From: Ilyomonas sp965277535
GTDB taxonomy: Bacteria; Bacteroidota; Bacteroidia; Chitinophagales; Chitinophagaceae
Assembly: GCA_965277535.1 (NCBI GenBank)
Contig: OZ255825.1
Location: 2,170,001 to 2,234,000, forward strand
DNA: 64,000 nt
Direction of reading: 5' to 3'
Position numbers and translations under genes: made by a program. Positions 50,434-58,557 of this stretch are shown here, piece by piece (positions within the stretch are counted from its first letter, which is position 1; every line of letters begins with the position of its first letter). The notes under the pieces were generated by a model. The model was given only the letters and a program-made list of their open reading frames with translations. It ran no database searches and was not told the origin of the DNA.

Positions 50434-51463
50434 GCGCGTTTTGTTTTTGGACCAGCGAAACCAAAGCGTTCACCCAAAGCGGATTTATATTCAGGCAAGG
50501 GATTGCCGTAAAGCTTTCGCCACCGGCGTTTAAAAAAATATCGCGTCCTTCAATCGCCATTTCTTCCAATGTTTCCAAACAATCGGAGATAAAAGCCGGG
50601 CAAACTACCAACAATTTTTTGATGCCTTCATTCGGCAACTCCGTTAAGCGAACGGCAGTGTAAGGCAACAGCCATTGATCTCTTCCCAGGCGTGATTGAA
50701 ACGTTTGTTCCCATTTTTCTTTTGGCAAATTCAAGCGTTGACTTACGAGTTCTGCCGTCATCAATGTTTGATGGCGATAGCAAAATGCGTGCGCCGGCGA
50801 TGCCACATGGCAACAATCGGCCACCTGCAGACAATGCTTATGTGTTGGGTCGGTTTTTTTTACATGCCGTTCGGGAATGCCGTGAAAAGAAAACAGAATT
50901 TTATCAAACGGTTCATCGGTAAAAGGTTTAATGCTTTGCGCCAGCGCGTTGATGTAATCGGCATCATTATAAAACGGCTCGATGACCGAAAGCAAAAACT
51001 TATATTGTTGTTTTTGATGCACTTCTTTCATATACTCCACCGCCGTTTCATAACTGCTCATGGCGTAATGCGGATACAGCGGAAAAAGAATGACTTCTTC
51101 CACATCGGGTGCTTGTTTCAATATGTTTTCATACGCCATTTGCGGAGTAGGATTGCCATAGCGCATTGCCACTTCAACGGGCATATCAAAGTGAGGCTGA
51201 ACGGCTTGCTGTAATTGAGCCGTAAGCACAATTAGCGGTGAACCTTCACCTGTCCAAATGCTTTGGTAAGCGTGTGCAGATTTGGGTGCGCGAAACGGAA
51301 CGATGATGCCTTTAATTAACAACAAACGCGCGAGATACGGAATGTCAATCACACGTTCATCCATCAAAAACTCTTTCAGGTAGCGGGCTACATCTTTTGT
51401 TTTTGTTGAATCGGGCGAGCCCAGATTCATCAGTACAATTGCTTTCTTGTTGCTCTTTTGCAT
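50417..51463 (-). CDS. hemH: Ferrochelatase
   Basis: A 348-residue enzyme inserting Fe2+ into protoporphyrin IX. The active-site His is in FSFHGIPERHVKK (about 192-204); FPLYPHYAMSSYETAVEYMKE near 131-151 and CPAFISDCLETLEEMAIEG near 290-308 are conserved family segments. Length is typical. Upstream partner of hemJ in an overlapping two-gene unit. Confidence 0.95.
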   Translation of the reverse strand: MQKSNKKAIVLMNLGSPDSTKTKDVARYLKEFLMDERVIDIPYLARLLLIKGIIVPFRAPKSAHAYQSIWTGEGSPLIVLTAQLQQAVQPHFDMPVEVAMRYGNPTPQMAYENILKQAPDVEEVILFPLYPHYAMSSYETAVEYMKEVHQKQQYKFLLSVIEPFYNDADYINALAQSIKPFTDEPFDKILFSFHGIPERHVKKTDPTHKHCLQVADCCHVASPAHAFCYRHQTLMTAELVSQRLNLPKEKWEQTFQSRLGRDQWLLPYTAVRLTELPNEGIKKLLVVCPAFISDCLETLEEMAIEGRDIFLNAGGESFTAIPCLNINPLWVNALVSLVQKQNAHVQLH

Positions 51464-51567
51464 AGTTTATTCATCTTCACGTCATTCTTCTTTGCACAAT
51501 ATATTTGTGCAGCAAAAATGTGCATTTACAAACGCAGCAAAGATAGCCGAAGCGAAACACATCAACC

Positions 51568-52272
51568 ATGAAGCAAAAGCCAGTGCACCCTGCCTTAACA
51601 TCTTACTTAGAAGGAGAAATGTTCCTGTTGAACAAACCACTCCACTGGACTTCATTTGATGTGGTAAAAAAAGTTCGCATTCTTACGGGCGTTTCAAAAG
51701 TGGGTCATGCCGGCACGCTCGATCCATTGGCGACAGGTTTGCTCATCGTGTGCACAGGAGGCTTTACAAAAAAGATAAACGAATACATGGGTATGGAAAA
51801 AGAATACACCGGCTCGTTTACCTTGGGTGCTGTTACGGCAACGTTTGATAGAGAAAGCGAGCCACAAAATGTTACGGATATTTCTCAGCTTTCCATTCAA
51901 CAAATACACGATGCTACGCTTCATTTCACGGGAAATATTTTACAAATACCTCCAATTCATTCAGCCATTAAAAAAGAGGGAAAGCCGGTGTATCTCGCTG
52001 CGCGAAAAGGGATTGATGTTGTGCTGGAACCACGACCTGTAACCATTTCAGAATTTATTATAACTAAAACCGATTTGCCTGAAGTGTTTTTTAAAGTAGT
52101 GTGCAGCACCGGCACTTACATTCGCAGCTTGGCTAATGATTTTGGCGCATCGCTGGGTGTGGGCGCTTATTTAAGTTCGTTGTGCCGCACGCGCATTGGA
52201 AGCTTTACACTGGAAGATGCAATGAGCGTAGAGGAATTTGAAATGATGATTAGGAAGATGAAGGAGGAGTGA
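51568..52272 (+). CDS. truB: tRNA pseudouridine(55) synthase
   Basis: A 234-residue enzyme making pseudouridine 55 in the T arm of tRNA. Catalytic Asp in GHAGTLDPLATGLLIV (Asp near 51), KEYTGSFTLGAVTATFDRE, and the C-terminal CSTGTYIRSLANDFG with CRTRIGSF. Short compared with E. coli, as in Bacteroidota, without a C-terminal PUA domain. A long inverted-repeat element follows. Confidence 0.95.
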   Translation: MKQKPVHPALTSYLEGEMFLLNKPLHWTSFDVVKKVRILTGVSKVGHAGTLDPLATGLLIVCTGGFTKKINEYMGMEKEYTGSFTLGAVTATFDRESEPQNVTDISQLSIQQIHDATLHFTGNILQIPPIHSAIKKEGKPVYLAARKGIDVVLEPRPVTISEFIITKTDLPEVFFKVVCSTGTYIRSLANDFGASLGVGAYLSSLCRTRIGSFTLEDAMSVEEFEMMIRKMKEE

Positions 52273-52280
52273 ATGTGATC

Positions 52281-52533
52281 GTCATTCCGTCCCCACAATA
52301 CTGTGAGGGACCCTCAACACGAGGTAAGAAATTATAACCAAATTAGCGAGGGCTTTGTGCGGAATCTGCTCATACAAGTTTGAATAAACTATTAAGTTGT
52401 AAACATCTTTACTTCATTTCAAAATCATCATTCTTCAATCATCAGACCTGCCTGTCGGCAGACAGGTTCTGCACAAAGCCCTCGCTAATTTGATTATAAT
52501 TCATCATCGTGTTGAGGGCAATTGCGGAATGGC
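52281..52533. repeat. Long inverted-repeat element, copy B (253 bp)
   Basis: Same plan as 39831: left end GTCATTCCG, inner block GCGAGGGCTTTGTGCGGAATC (52345-52366), spacer, then TGCACAAAGCCCTCGCTAATT and right end GAGGGCAATTGCGGAATGGC. It is larger because its spacer carries the 22-bp palindrome at 52446-52467. The left arm has diverged (GTGAGGGACCCTC). No ORF. Confidence 0.75.
52446..52467. repeat. 22-bp near-palindrome nested in element B
   Basis: Palindrome around CTGTCGGCAG with one mismatched pair, closely matching 26285-26306. Suggests one repeat inserted within another. Confidence 0.55.
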
Positions 52534-52673
52534 GGCGACACCATACATATTCTCGAATTAATGCATTGCTAATATTCCTTCAGAACTCAAATCACCCTTC
52601 CTTTCCACCGCCCGCTTTTCATGTATAAAAACGAAGGTGTAAACATGAAGATCCAATAAATCCATTCCGACAT

Positions 52674-53954
52674 TCAGGCAACCGTTATGGGCAGATGAAA
52701 CACTTCAAGTACCAGCCAAACATAAACAATGTAAACAGCAAGCGTGATGCTCTCAGTTTGCAGATTTTTTTTGCTGTTGCCTGTGCCCACTACGCCGTTC
52801 AGCCATATGATAGCTGCAGGCTGCAATACCAACACGGCTGACACCACACGCAACACCGGAATGCCTTCGTTTATAAACGCACTATTTTGTCCGTAAATAG
52901 AAAGAAAGAAGCGGGGAAATGCATTCAATATAATAAAAAGAAAAGCGCCCACACTTACACCAATGCGCACAATGCGTTTGAGTAAAGGAATAACTTCATC
53001 ATTCTTTCTCTGACCGATTACATTGCTTACCATCGCATTGCTGGCGGCCGCGAGCGACCATCCAAAACAACCAAATAGCCCGAACACATTGCGCATTGCA
53101 TTGGACACGGCAAGGTCAACAATGGTGCAGTTTCTTTCAACCAAAATATAAAACATCTCCCAACTTCCAAGGCTGATGGCATATTGTAAAACGAGCGGTG
53201 CAGATTGAACAAGTATGAGTTTAATTTCTCCTTTATTAAAATGAATTTTTTGGAACAAAAACAAACGCTTGCTTACACCCTGAAAGTGCATGATACCAAA
53301 GATGGCTATCAGGCCCATAATTTCGGCAAACACAGATGACAGTGCCGCTCCCTGAAAGCCCATGTTCGGAAAGCCCAGCGAACCACTTATTAATGTGTAA
53401 TCGAAGAAGATATTGGTAAGTGTTTCAGCAAGCGTACCAATGATAAGCAGGCGGCTGTTGTTGGTGCCTACCAGCAACGCATTGCGCATTTGATACAAAT
53501 ACAAAACGGGCAGGCCCAAAACACGGGTATGCAAAAAGCGAATGGCAATATCGGCATGTTCTTTTTTGTGCAAAACCAAACGAAACAAGGGCGGCGCAAC
53601 AACATACGTAAGCGCAATGCACAACAGGCTGATGGCGGTGGAAATAACAACTGCATTTTGAAACAAACTGCCAATAGCACTCAAGCGATTCTCACCGGCA
53701 CGGCGGGCAATGAGTGCCTGCAAGCCATTGTTAAAACCCAAACCAATACACGCGAAGATGAGATAATACACGCCCGTGATGGCGGCAATGGCAAGATATT
53801 CGGGAGCCAAAAAATGCCCGACGAAAATGTTGTTGATGATGAAATTAAATTGCGGCACTACCAGCGAAGCAGCAATGGGTAAGGCAAGTTTTAAAATGTG
53901 CCGGTAACCTGTAGAAACCTGTAATTGCAGTTGAGCTGCGTGCGGGGTACTCAT
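52674..53954 (-). CDS. MATE family efflux transporter
   Basis: A 426-residue 12-helix cation-coupled multidrug/toxin exporter: LALPIAASLVVPQFNFIINNIFVGHFL at the N-terminus, GLQALIARRAGENR loop, and the second half (YAISLGSWEMFYILVERNC; FGCFGWSLAAASNAMVSNVIGQRKNDEV), where the second MatE domain begins. DinF- or NorM-type cannot be told. A TAGCTTCG near the start suggests its own promoter. Monocistronic. Confidence 0.92.
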   Translation of the reverse strand: MSTPHAAQLQLQVSTGYRHILKLALPIAASLVVPQFNFIINNIFVGHFLAPEYLAIAAITGVYYLIFACIGLGFNNGLQALIARRAGENRLSAIGSLFQNAVVISTAISLLCIALTYVVAPPLFRLVLHKKEHADIAIRFLHTRVLGLPVLYLYQMRNALLVGTNNSRLLIIGTLAETLTNIFFDYTLISGSLGFPNMGFQGAALSSVFAEIMGLIAIFGIMHFQGVSKRLFLFQKIHFNKGEIKLILVQSAPLVLQYAISLGSWEMFYILVERNCTIVDLAVSNAMRNVFGLFGCFGWSLAAASNAMVSNVIGQRKNDEVIPLLKRIVRIGVSVGAFLFIILNAFPRFFLSIYGQNSAFINEGIPVLRVVSAVLVLQPAAIIWLNGVVGTGNSKKNLQTESITLAVYIVYVWLVLEVFHLPITVA

Positions 53955-54258
53955 AACGCCGCGAAGCTAAGTTTTAAATGTCTGAACCGGGATTGATGAG
54001 ATGTTTGAGATTAATAGGATGTTGAAGATTTTGTTTTTCACTGCGAATACGCTAAGAGGCGAGGAAAATGGGCAAAAACAAACTTCGCGGCTTAGCGTCT
54101 TTGTGGTTGAAATTAGAATTCGCATAAATGCTCAATTATTTTCAAGGCGTACAAGTGTGCGACGCAACGATGTTCAGTCGGAGATATGAAAGCTCGTAAC
54201 ACAAAACTGTATTTTGTTTTTATAACAATTTAAACATCCCAAAAATCCTAATCCTGAC
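53955..54258. other. 304-bp gap with a dispersed repeat
   Basis: Contains the repeat at 54040-54110 and GCAAAAACAAA at 54072-54082. No gene, although a 62-codon frame crosses it. Confidence 0.5.
54040..54110. repeat. GCTAAG...CTTAGC repeat (CACTGCGAA family)
   Basis: CACTGCGAATACGCTAAGAGGCG is answered by CTTCGCGGCTTAGCGTCTTTGTGG: an inverted repeat with an 11-bp central iterated word. A variant of the CCGCAGAG family. Confidence 0.5.
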
Positions 54259-54612
54259 TTAATGATTTTTTACAAATTCAACTACTACATAAGCCAGTAC
54301 GCACAGCAATAAAATAATAACAGTTGCCATTACAATCCATGCAGGATGAATGAGCTTTCTTTTTGCCTCTTTTTGTTTTTTAACGGTTAACTGCTGTTGC
54401 AAATTCTGGTTCAGGCTGCGAACATATTCATGCAGTTTTTTGTTGGATGAAAACTGTTGCAAGCCATCGAGCGCATCTTTTACAAACGCATCATCGCCCA
54501 TTTGTTTTTGCACATTTTTCCATTCTTCATCCGATAAATTTTCCTGCAGGTAATTCATCAGTTGCTCGTCGGGTGCATCGTTATTGGGCAATATGTTGTT
54601 GGCATCATCCAT
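54259..54612 (-). CDS. Putative anti-sigma factor
   Basis: A 117-residue protein with an acidic N-terminal part (about 1-80, PDEQLMNYLQENLSDEEWKNVQKQ) and one membrane helix (about 90-112, WIVMATVIILLLCVLAYVVVEF) near the C-terminus. It sits directly after the ECF sigma gene, overlapping it by 8 bp, as a membrane-bound anti-sigma would. It has no zinc-binding HxxxCxxC motif, so this is inferred from position and topology. I use ATG 54610-54612. Confidence 0.65.
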   Translation of the reverse strand: MDDANNILPNNDAPDEQLMNYLQENLSDEEWKNVQKQMGDDAFVKDALDGLQQFSSNKKLHEYVRSLNQNLQQQLTVKKQKEAKRKLIHPAWIVMATVIILLLCVLAYVVVEFVKNH

Positions 54613-55174
54613 TTTGTTCTTGTAATTTTTTGTTGATGAAGAGTTTGAGGTTGCGCTTGCCATTCTGAATGCAGCTTTTGATGTGTGGTAAACTTTGCCC
54701 GGTAAGTGCACTGATTTCGTTGTACGATTTGCGATGTAGATAAAATAAAGTTACGCAGGTTTTTTGTTCGTCATTCAATTGTGCAATGGCTTCTTCCAAA
54801 TACCGAAAAACGGCTTCCCTGTTTTCACCTTCAAGAGCCGCATCATCGGCTTCTTCGTTCAGCCATTCCCCCGCTTCTTTCATTGTAAAATGATTGTCGC
54901 GCAGCTTCATCAAACAATGGTTGCGGGCAATGGTGTACAGCCAGCTTTTCAGGTAATCAACTTTGTATTTTTGCAATTCCGAAATGGCTTTTACAAACAC
55001 TTGTTGCACAGCATCTTTGGCTTCTTCTTCGCTTTTTAAATACTTCATGCACACGCCTAAAAGCAGCAGCGTATAACGCTGTAATAAGGTGCCGAGAATG
55101 CCATTGTCACGTGTAGCATACCATTGCTCTAACAATTCATTGTCGGTTGTATGTTCATCGTTAGGCTGCTTCAC
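54605..55174 (-). CDS. ECF-type sigma-70 factor
   Basis: A 189-residue ECF sigma factor. Region 2: EEEAKDAVQQVFVKAISELQ...LKSWLYTIARNHCLMKLRD (about 50-96); region 4: TLFYLHRKSYNEISALTGQSLPHIKSCIQNGKRNLKLF (about 143-180), with the helix-turn-helix. I take a GTG at 55172-55174 (MKQPNDEHTTDNELLEQW) because a longer frame begins at TTG 55240 only 8 bp from the divergent gene and has no similarity. Partner putative anti-sigma follows. Confidence 0.88.
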   Translation of the reverse strand: MKQPNDEHTTDNELLEQWYATRDNGILGTLLQRYTLLLLGVCMKYLKSEEEAKDAVQQVFVKAISELQKYKVDYLKSWLYTIARNHCLMKLRDNHFTMKEAGEWLNEEADDAALEGENREAVFRYLEEAIAQLNDEQKTCVTLFYLHRKSYNEISALTGQSLPHIKSCIQNGKRNLKLFINKKLQEQNG

Positions 55175-55248
55175 ACGTGAAAGTAGATTTTTATTGTTTG
55201 TAAGATGCAAAGAGCGCCTGATTCCATACCTTTTGCGCAAAAATTAAG

Positions 55249-56004
55249 ATGGTTTTTGTTATCTCTATCGTTGCCGTTTGCCCTTTAAGAAGTGAAGCTT
55301 CGCACCGCACCGAAATGGTAAGCGCATTGCTGTTGGGCGAAGCTGCGGAAGTGTTGGAAAGGGAAAAAGACTTTATAAAGATCAGGTGTTTGTACGATGA
55401 TTATATTGGCTGGGCGCAGGCTTCACAATTGACTGAAGAGAGCGAAGACATTGCGGCGAGAAAGCCTGCCAGCTTTACTTTTAAACGAAATACAACAGTG
55501 CGAATCAACGGAATTGAAACGTATGTTTCTGTTGCTACACCCGTTTTTGACACTGCAGAATTTAATAATTATAAAATAGAATACAACGAAGAAGAAACGC
55601 TCTTGTTCGAGCCTTCTTTCTTCACGGATGAAGTAATCCAAATGACTTCTATGTTGTATGAGAATGTGCCTTATTTATGGGGCGGAAAAAGCTCGTTTGG
55701 TATTGATTGCAGTGGCTTTGTGCAACAGGTTTATAAACTGTTCAGCAAGCCTTTACCGCGCGATGCTTACCAGCAGGCAACCTGCGGCGAAGTGGTTCAT
55801 TTTTTACAGGAAGCGAAGTGCGGCGATTTGGCTTTTTTTGATAATGAAGAAGGAAGAATTGTGCATGTGGGAATTTTATTGGGTGCGGATGAAATCATTC
55901 ATGCTTCGGGAACTGTGCGTGTTGATACGATAGATTCATTTGGCATCATTAACCGAACCACAGGACAACGAACTCATAAGTTGAGAGTGATAAAAAGGGT
56001 GTGA
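55249..56004 (+). CDS. NlpC/P60 (C40) cysteine peptidase with SH3-like domain
   Basis: A 251-residue peptidoglycan peptidase: N-terminal bacterial SH3-like domain (about 5-60), a middle linker, and a NlpC/P60 domain (about 125-245) with nucleophile Cys in FGIDCSGFVQQVYKLF (Cys near 149) and His in GRIVHVGILL (near 204). Such enzymes cut D-Glu-DAP bonds or degrade wall fragments. No signal peptide is visible, so cytoplasmic wall-fragment recycling is possible; Bacteroidota homologues usually start this way. Divergent from the sigma gene. Confidence 0.92.
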   Translation: MVFVISIVAVCPLRSEASHRTEMVSALLLGEAAEVLEREKDFIKIRCLYDDYIGWAQASQLTEESEDIAARKPASFTFKRNTTVRINGIETYVSVATPVFDTAEFNNYKIEYNEEETLLFEPSFFTDEVIQMTSMLYENVPYLWGGKSSFGIDCSGFVQQVYKLFSKPLPRDAYQQATCGEVVHFLQEAKCGDLAFFDNEEGRIVHVGILLGADEIIHASGTVRVDTIDSFGIINRTTGQRTHKLRVIKRV

Positions 56005-56096
56005 GTTATTTTCTCATGGTTTTCCTCTGGCACAAGCGGGACGCTTGCGCCAGAAGAGGGGAATCAATGCTTTTTATAATGTCAATGCGGTTTTTC

Positions 56097-56500
56097 TTAT
56101 GACGTTTTAACTTCAACGGTAATTTCACCTTTTAAAATGTCAACACAAAATTTGTGTTCTCTAAAAAAGTTTAATCCTACTACTCCATCATAATCTGATG
56201 CAATACCATGAGCTAAAAAATCATACACCTGAACTTAAATTTATCTTTTGTAATTCCTAAACATTCCAATTGTTCTACATCAAATATTTCAACAACAATA
56301 ATCCCATTTGAAGTTTCAACTTCTCGCTCGCCTTTACTGTTCTTTAATTCATAGCCGGAAAAATAAAGTACGTTGCTATCAATGGTTGTATGTGTTGCCG
56401 CCGTGTCAAGAGCCAGCCTGAATTTATACTTTCCTTGCAGTGAAGCGTTTACTATAATTACATCTTCCTCAGTAAAAAGCTCAAATCTGAAAATCTTCAT
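56097..56500 (-). pseudogene. Retropepsin-like aspartic protease, frameshifted
   Basis: The reading frame from 56500 has LALDTAATHTTID (the aspartic-protease DT(G/A)A motif), then YSGYELKNSKGEREVETSNG, and stops early at 56213. Adding one T in AAGTTCAGG (about 56226-56234) restores QVYDFLAHGIASDYDGVVGLNFFREHKF...EITVEVKTS, ending at 56097, the expected second half. It is therefore a gag-asp-like peptidase with a 1-bp deletion or a sequencing error. It starts 4 bp inside its upstream partner gene (ATGA). Confidence 0.75.
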
Positions 56501-56751
56501 ATTCTTTTCAACATTCCAATTTTACGACGGTGTTTGATGTTTCCTGCAAATGCAATTGTAACCGCTTCGAAATCTGCCACTTTATCTCTGCCGATATAAC
56601 AAACTTCTTTTTTGTCTTTGCTATGAAATAAAACAACACCACCTAACACAGATGTATTTTTCATTTTTGGATTGCCTAAAAGAATCCATTCATCCGGATA
56701 CATTTTTTTTATTTCGTCAAAAACTATATATCTATCGTTCATAATACGCAT
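56497..56751 (-). CDS. 84-residue protein, partner of the retropepsin-like gene
   Basis: An 84-residue small protein (MRIMNDRYIVFDEIKKMYPDEW...GGVVLFHSKDKKEVCYIGRDKVADFEAVTIAFAGN) with no signal peptide or membrane helix. The sequence from NDRYIVFDEIKKMYPDEWILLGNP looks like a compact alpha/beta domain. It overlaps the protease-like gene by 4 bp. I do not recognise a named family; such pairs are seen in Bacteroidota and some cyanobacteria (from memory). Function unknown. Confidence 0.65.
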   Translation of the reverse strand: MRIMNDRYIVFDEIKKMYPDEWILLGNPKMKNTSVLGGVVLFHSKDKKEVCYIGRDKVADFEAVTIAFAGNIKHRRKIGMLKRI

Positions 56752-56848
56752 TGTTGAGGCTACAAATTTACAACCTTTAATCCGTCAGATGAGCTTAGTA
56801 ATGTTACAGCACATCACAGGCAACTTTTGCTTTTACACAAAAAGGCTT

Positions 56849-57931
56849 TTACAATCCAATCAACTGGCACTTCACCTCCAACTTTTCAAACGCTTCTTCC
56901 AATCGTTCTTTGTGCGTATCGGTGATAAACACTTGCGCTTGCTGCTGAATGCAAACTTTGTAAAGCAGGTTGTGCATCCGGTCGGCGTCCAACTTTTCAA
57001 ACACATCATCCAATAACAAAATGGGCGCAAAGCCTTTGTGCTGTTGAAGTACAGAGAACTCTGCCAGCTTCAAAGCAAATAATAAACTCTTTCGCTGCCC
57101 CTGCGAGGCAATGCTTTTAAACGCTTGTTCATGCATAATAATTTCCAAATCATCTTTGTGTATCCCGCTTCCGGTGCGTTGTAAATACAAATCGCGCTGG
57201 CGGTTTTGGATCAATAATGTTTGCATGTCGCTGTTGTGCAAAGAGCTGCTGTATTCTACATTTACTTCATCATCTTTGCCCGCAATATTATTATATTCCT
57301 GCAAAACTAAAGGCAAGAACTCCTTCATAAATTCAGTCCGCCACGCATAAATTTTATTTCCTTTTTCGCTTAATTGTTCATTCATTATTTGCCACAAATC
57401 TTCATCTAAACGGTTGTGCTCGGCAGCCGCTTTTAATAAGCTGTTTCGCTGCTGCAAAATCTTATTGTATTCAATTAAAGTAAGCAAATAATCGTTGTTC
57501 AGTTGCGATAATATTGTATCAACAAATCTTCTTCGCCCTTCGCTGCTGCCGGTTATTAATTCAACATCATCGGGCGCAATCATCACACAGGGAAACTTGC
57601 CAATGTGAGCTGAAAACCGTTTGTAAATTTCTTCATTTACAATCACTTCTTTTTTGTTATTCTCGCGAAGAATGCAAACAATATGAAAAGTGTGTGAATC
57701 CTTATCCAGCGTAGCTTCCAGCCGAAAGCCTTGTGTGCCGTAATGTGCATTTAAAGCATCGGCACGGGCAAAATAACTTTTGGTAAAACAGAGATAATGA
57801 ACCGCATCCAGCAGGTTGGTTTTTCCACTTCCGTTAGCTCCGTAAATGCCAATGACCGGCTCTTCAAACGTGAACGATTCAAAAGCATAATTGCGAAACT
57901 GCGTGATGGATAGCCGCTTTACAAACAACAT
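56849..57931 (-). CDS. recF: DNA replication/repair protein RecF
   Basis: A 360-residue SMC-like ATPase acting in gap repair and replication restart. Walker A GANGSGKTNLLDAVHYL (about 28-44), signature SQGQRKSLLFALKLAEF (about 265-281), and Walker B LLLDDVFEKLD (about 290-300). I start at ATG 57931 (MLFVKRLSITQFRNY), five codons inside the longest frame, which adds MYIAV only. Not linked to dnaA/dnaN/gyrB here. Confidence 0.95.
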   Translation of the reverse strand: MLFVKRLSITQFRNYAFESFTFEEPVIGIYGANGSGKTNLLDAVHYLCFTKSYFARADALNAHYGTQGFRLEATLDKDSHTFHIVCILRENNKKEVIVNEEIYKRFSAHIGKFPCVMIAPDDVELITGSSEGRRRFVDTILSQLNNDYLLTLIEYNKILQQRNSLLKAAAEHNRLDEDLWQIMNEQLSEKGNKIYAWRTEFMKEFLPLVLQEYNNIAGKDDEVNVEYSSSLHNSDMQTLLIQNRQRDLYLQRTGSGIHKDDLEIIMHEQAFKSIASQGQRKSLLFALKLAEFSVLQQHKGFAPILLLDDVFEKLDADRMHNLLYKVCIQQQAQVFITDTHKERLEEAFEKLEVKCQLIGL

Positions 57932-58009
57932 AACTGCAATGTACATCGCACCGGCAGTTGCATAAAAATTTATTCAATTATTATCTCTTACAAACTCTTC
58001 ATCCCGCAC

Positions 58010-58017
58010 TACTTTTG
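58010..58017 (+). promoter_or_regulatory. -7 box of the RDD gene
   Basis: TACTTTTG, an exact TAnnTTTG match, 17 bp before the ATG at 58035. Confidence 0.35.
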
Positions 58018-58034
58018 TTCTAATTGTTTTTTAT

Positions 58035-58421
58035 ATGAGAATCGTTGGCATTGGTACAAGAGTATTGGCATTTCTGGTTGATTTTAGTATTATTTGTCTG
58101 CTCACGTTGGGTATAAAAAGAGGATGGGATTTTTATGTATTTTACTATCACCTTTTCTTTCTACCGTTTTTTTATATGTTAGCTATCATCGGCTTTGTCT
58201 ATTACTTTTTCTTTGAAACCATCTGGAAACGAACACCCGGCAAATGGCTGGCATTAACAAAGGTGGTGAACAAAACCGGCGGTAAACCTACTTTCTTTCA
58301 AATCCTCACCAGGAGCATAATTCGTGTGTTGGGGGTGATTATTATTGACAGTATTTTTATTTCTTTTCTTGGTAAAACCTTGCACGATTACTTGAGCAAA
58401 ACTGAGGTAGTTGAAGTTTGA
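58035..58421 (+). CDS. RDD family membrane protein
   Basis: A 128-residue membrane protein with three helices (about 8-23, 34-62, 95-115) and the RDD family WKRTPGKWLALTKVVNKTGGKPTFFQILTRSIIRVLG segment. RDD proteins are thought to be transporters or ion-handling proteins; no substrate is known. Divergent from recF. A repeat follows 19 bp after its stop. Confidence 0.9.
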   Translation: MRIVGIGTRVLAFLVDFSIICLLTLGIKRGWDFYVFYYHLFFLPFFYMLAIIGFVYYFFFETIWKRTPGKWLALTKVVNKTGGKPTFFQILTRSIIRVLGVIIIDSIFISFLGKTLHDYLSKTEVVEV

Positions 58422-58436
58422 TATTTGTGTTATTTT

Positions 58437-58513
58437 AAAATTAGCCCGCAGATAACGCAAATCATCGCAGATGAATACAACGAATTAGCGACTATCATCA
58501 ACATCTGCGGGCT
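58437..58513. repeat. TTAAAATTAGCCCGCAGATA repeat, copy 2 with hairpin
   Basis: Begins with the same 20 bp as 35891. AGCCCGCAGAT (58443-58453) is exactly inverted at 58503-58513, an 11-bp stem around a 49-nt loop with CATCGCAGATG-like segments. Located after the RDD gene and before the convergent rnr stop; it may serve as a terminator. Confidence 0.65.
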
Positions 58514-58557
58514 GATTATTTTTGAAACCCGGACATTCTTCTTTTGTTTTTGCCTAG

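Larger units (their letters stand above)
52273..52673. other. 401-bp gap holding inverted-repeat element B
   Basis: Between truB (+) and the MATE gene (-). Contains element B (52281-52533); the remaining 140 bp has no clear feature. Confidence 0.6.
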
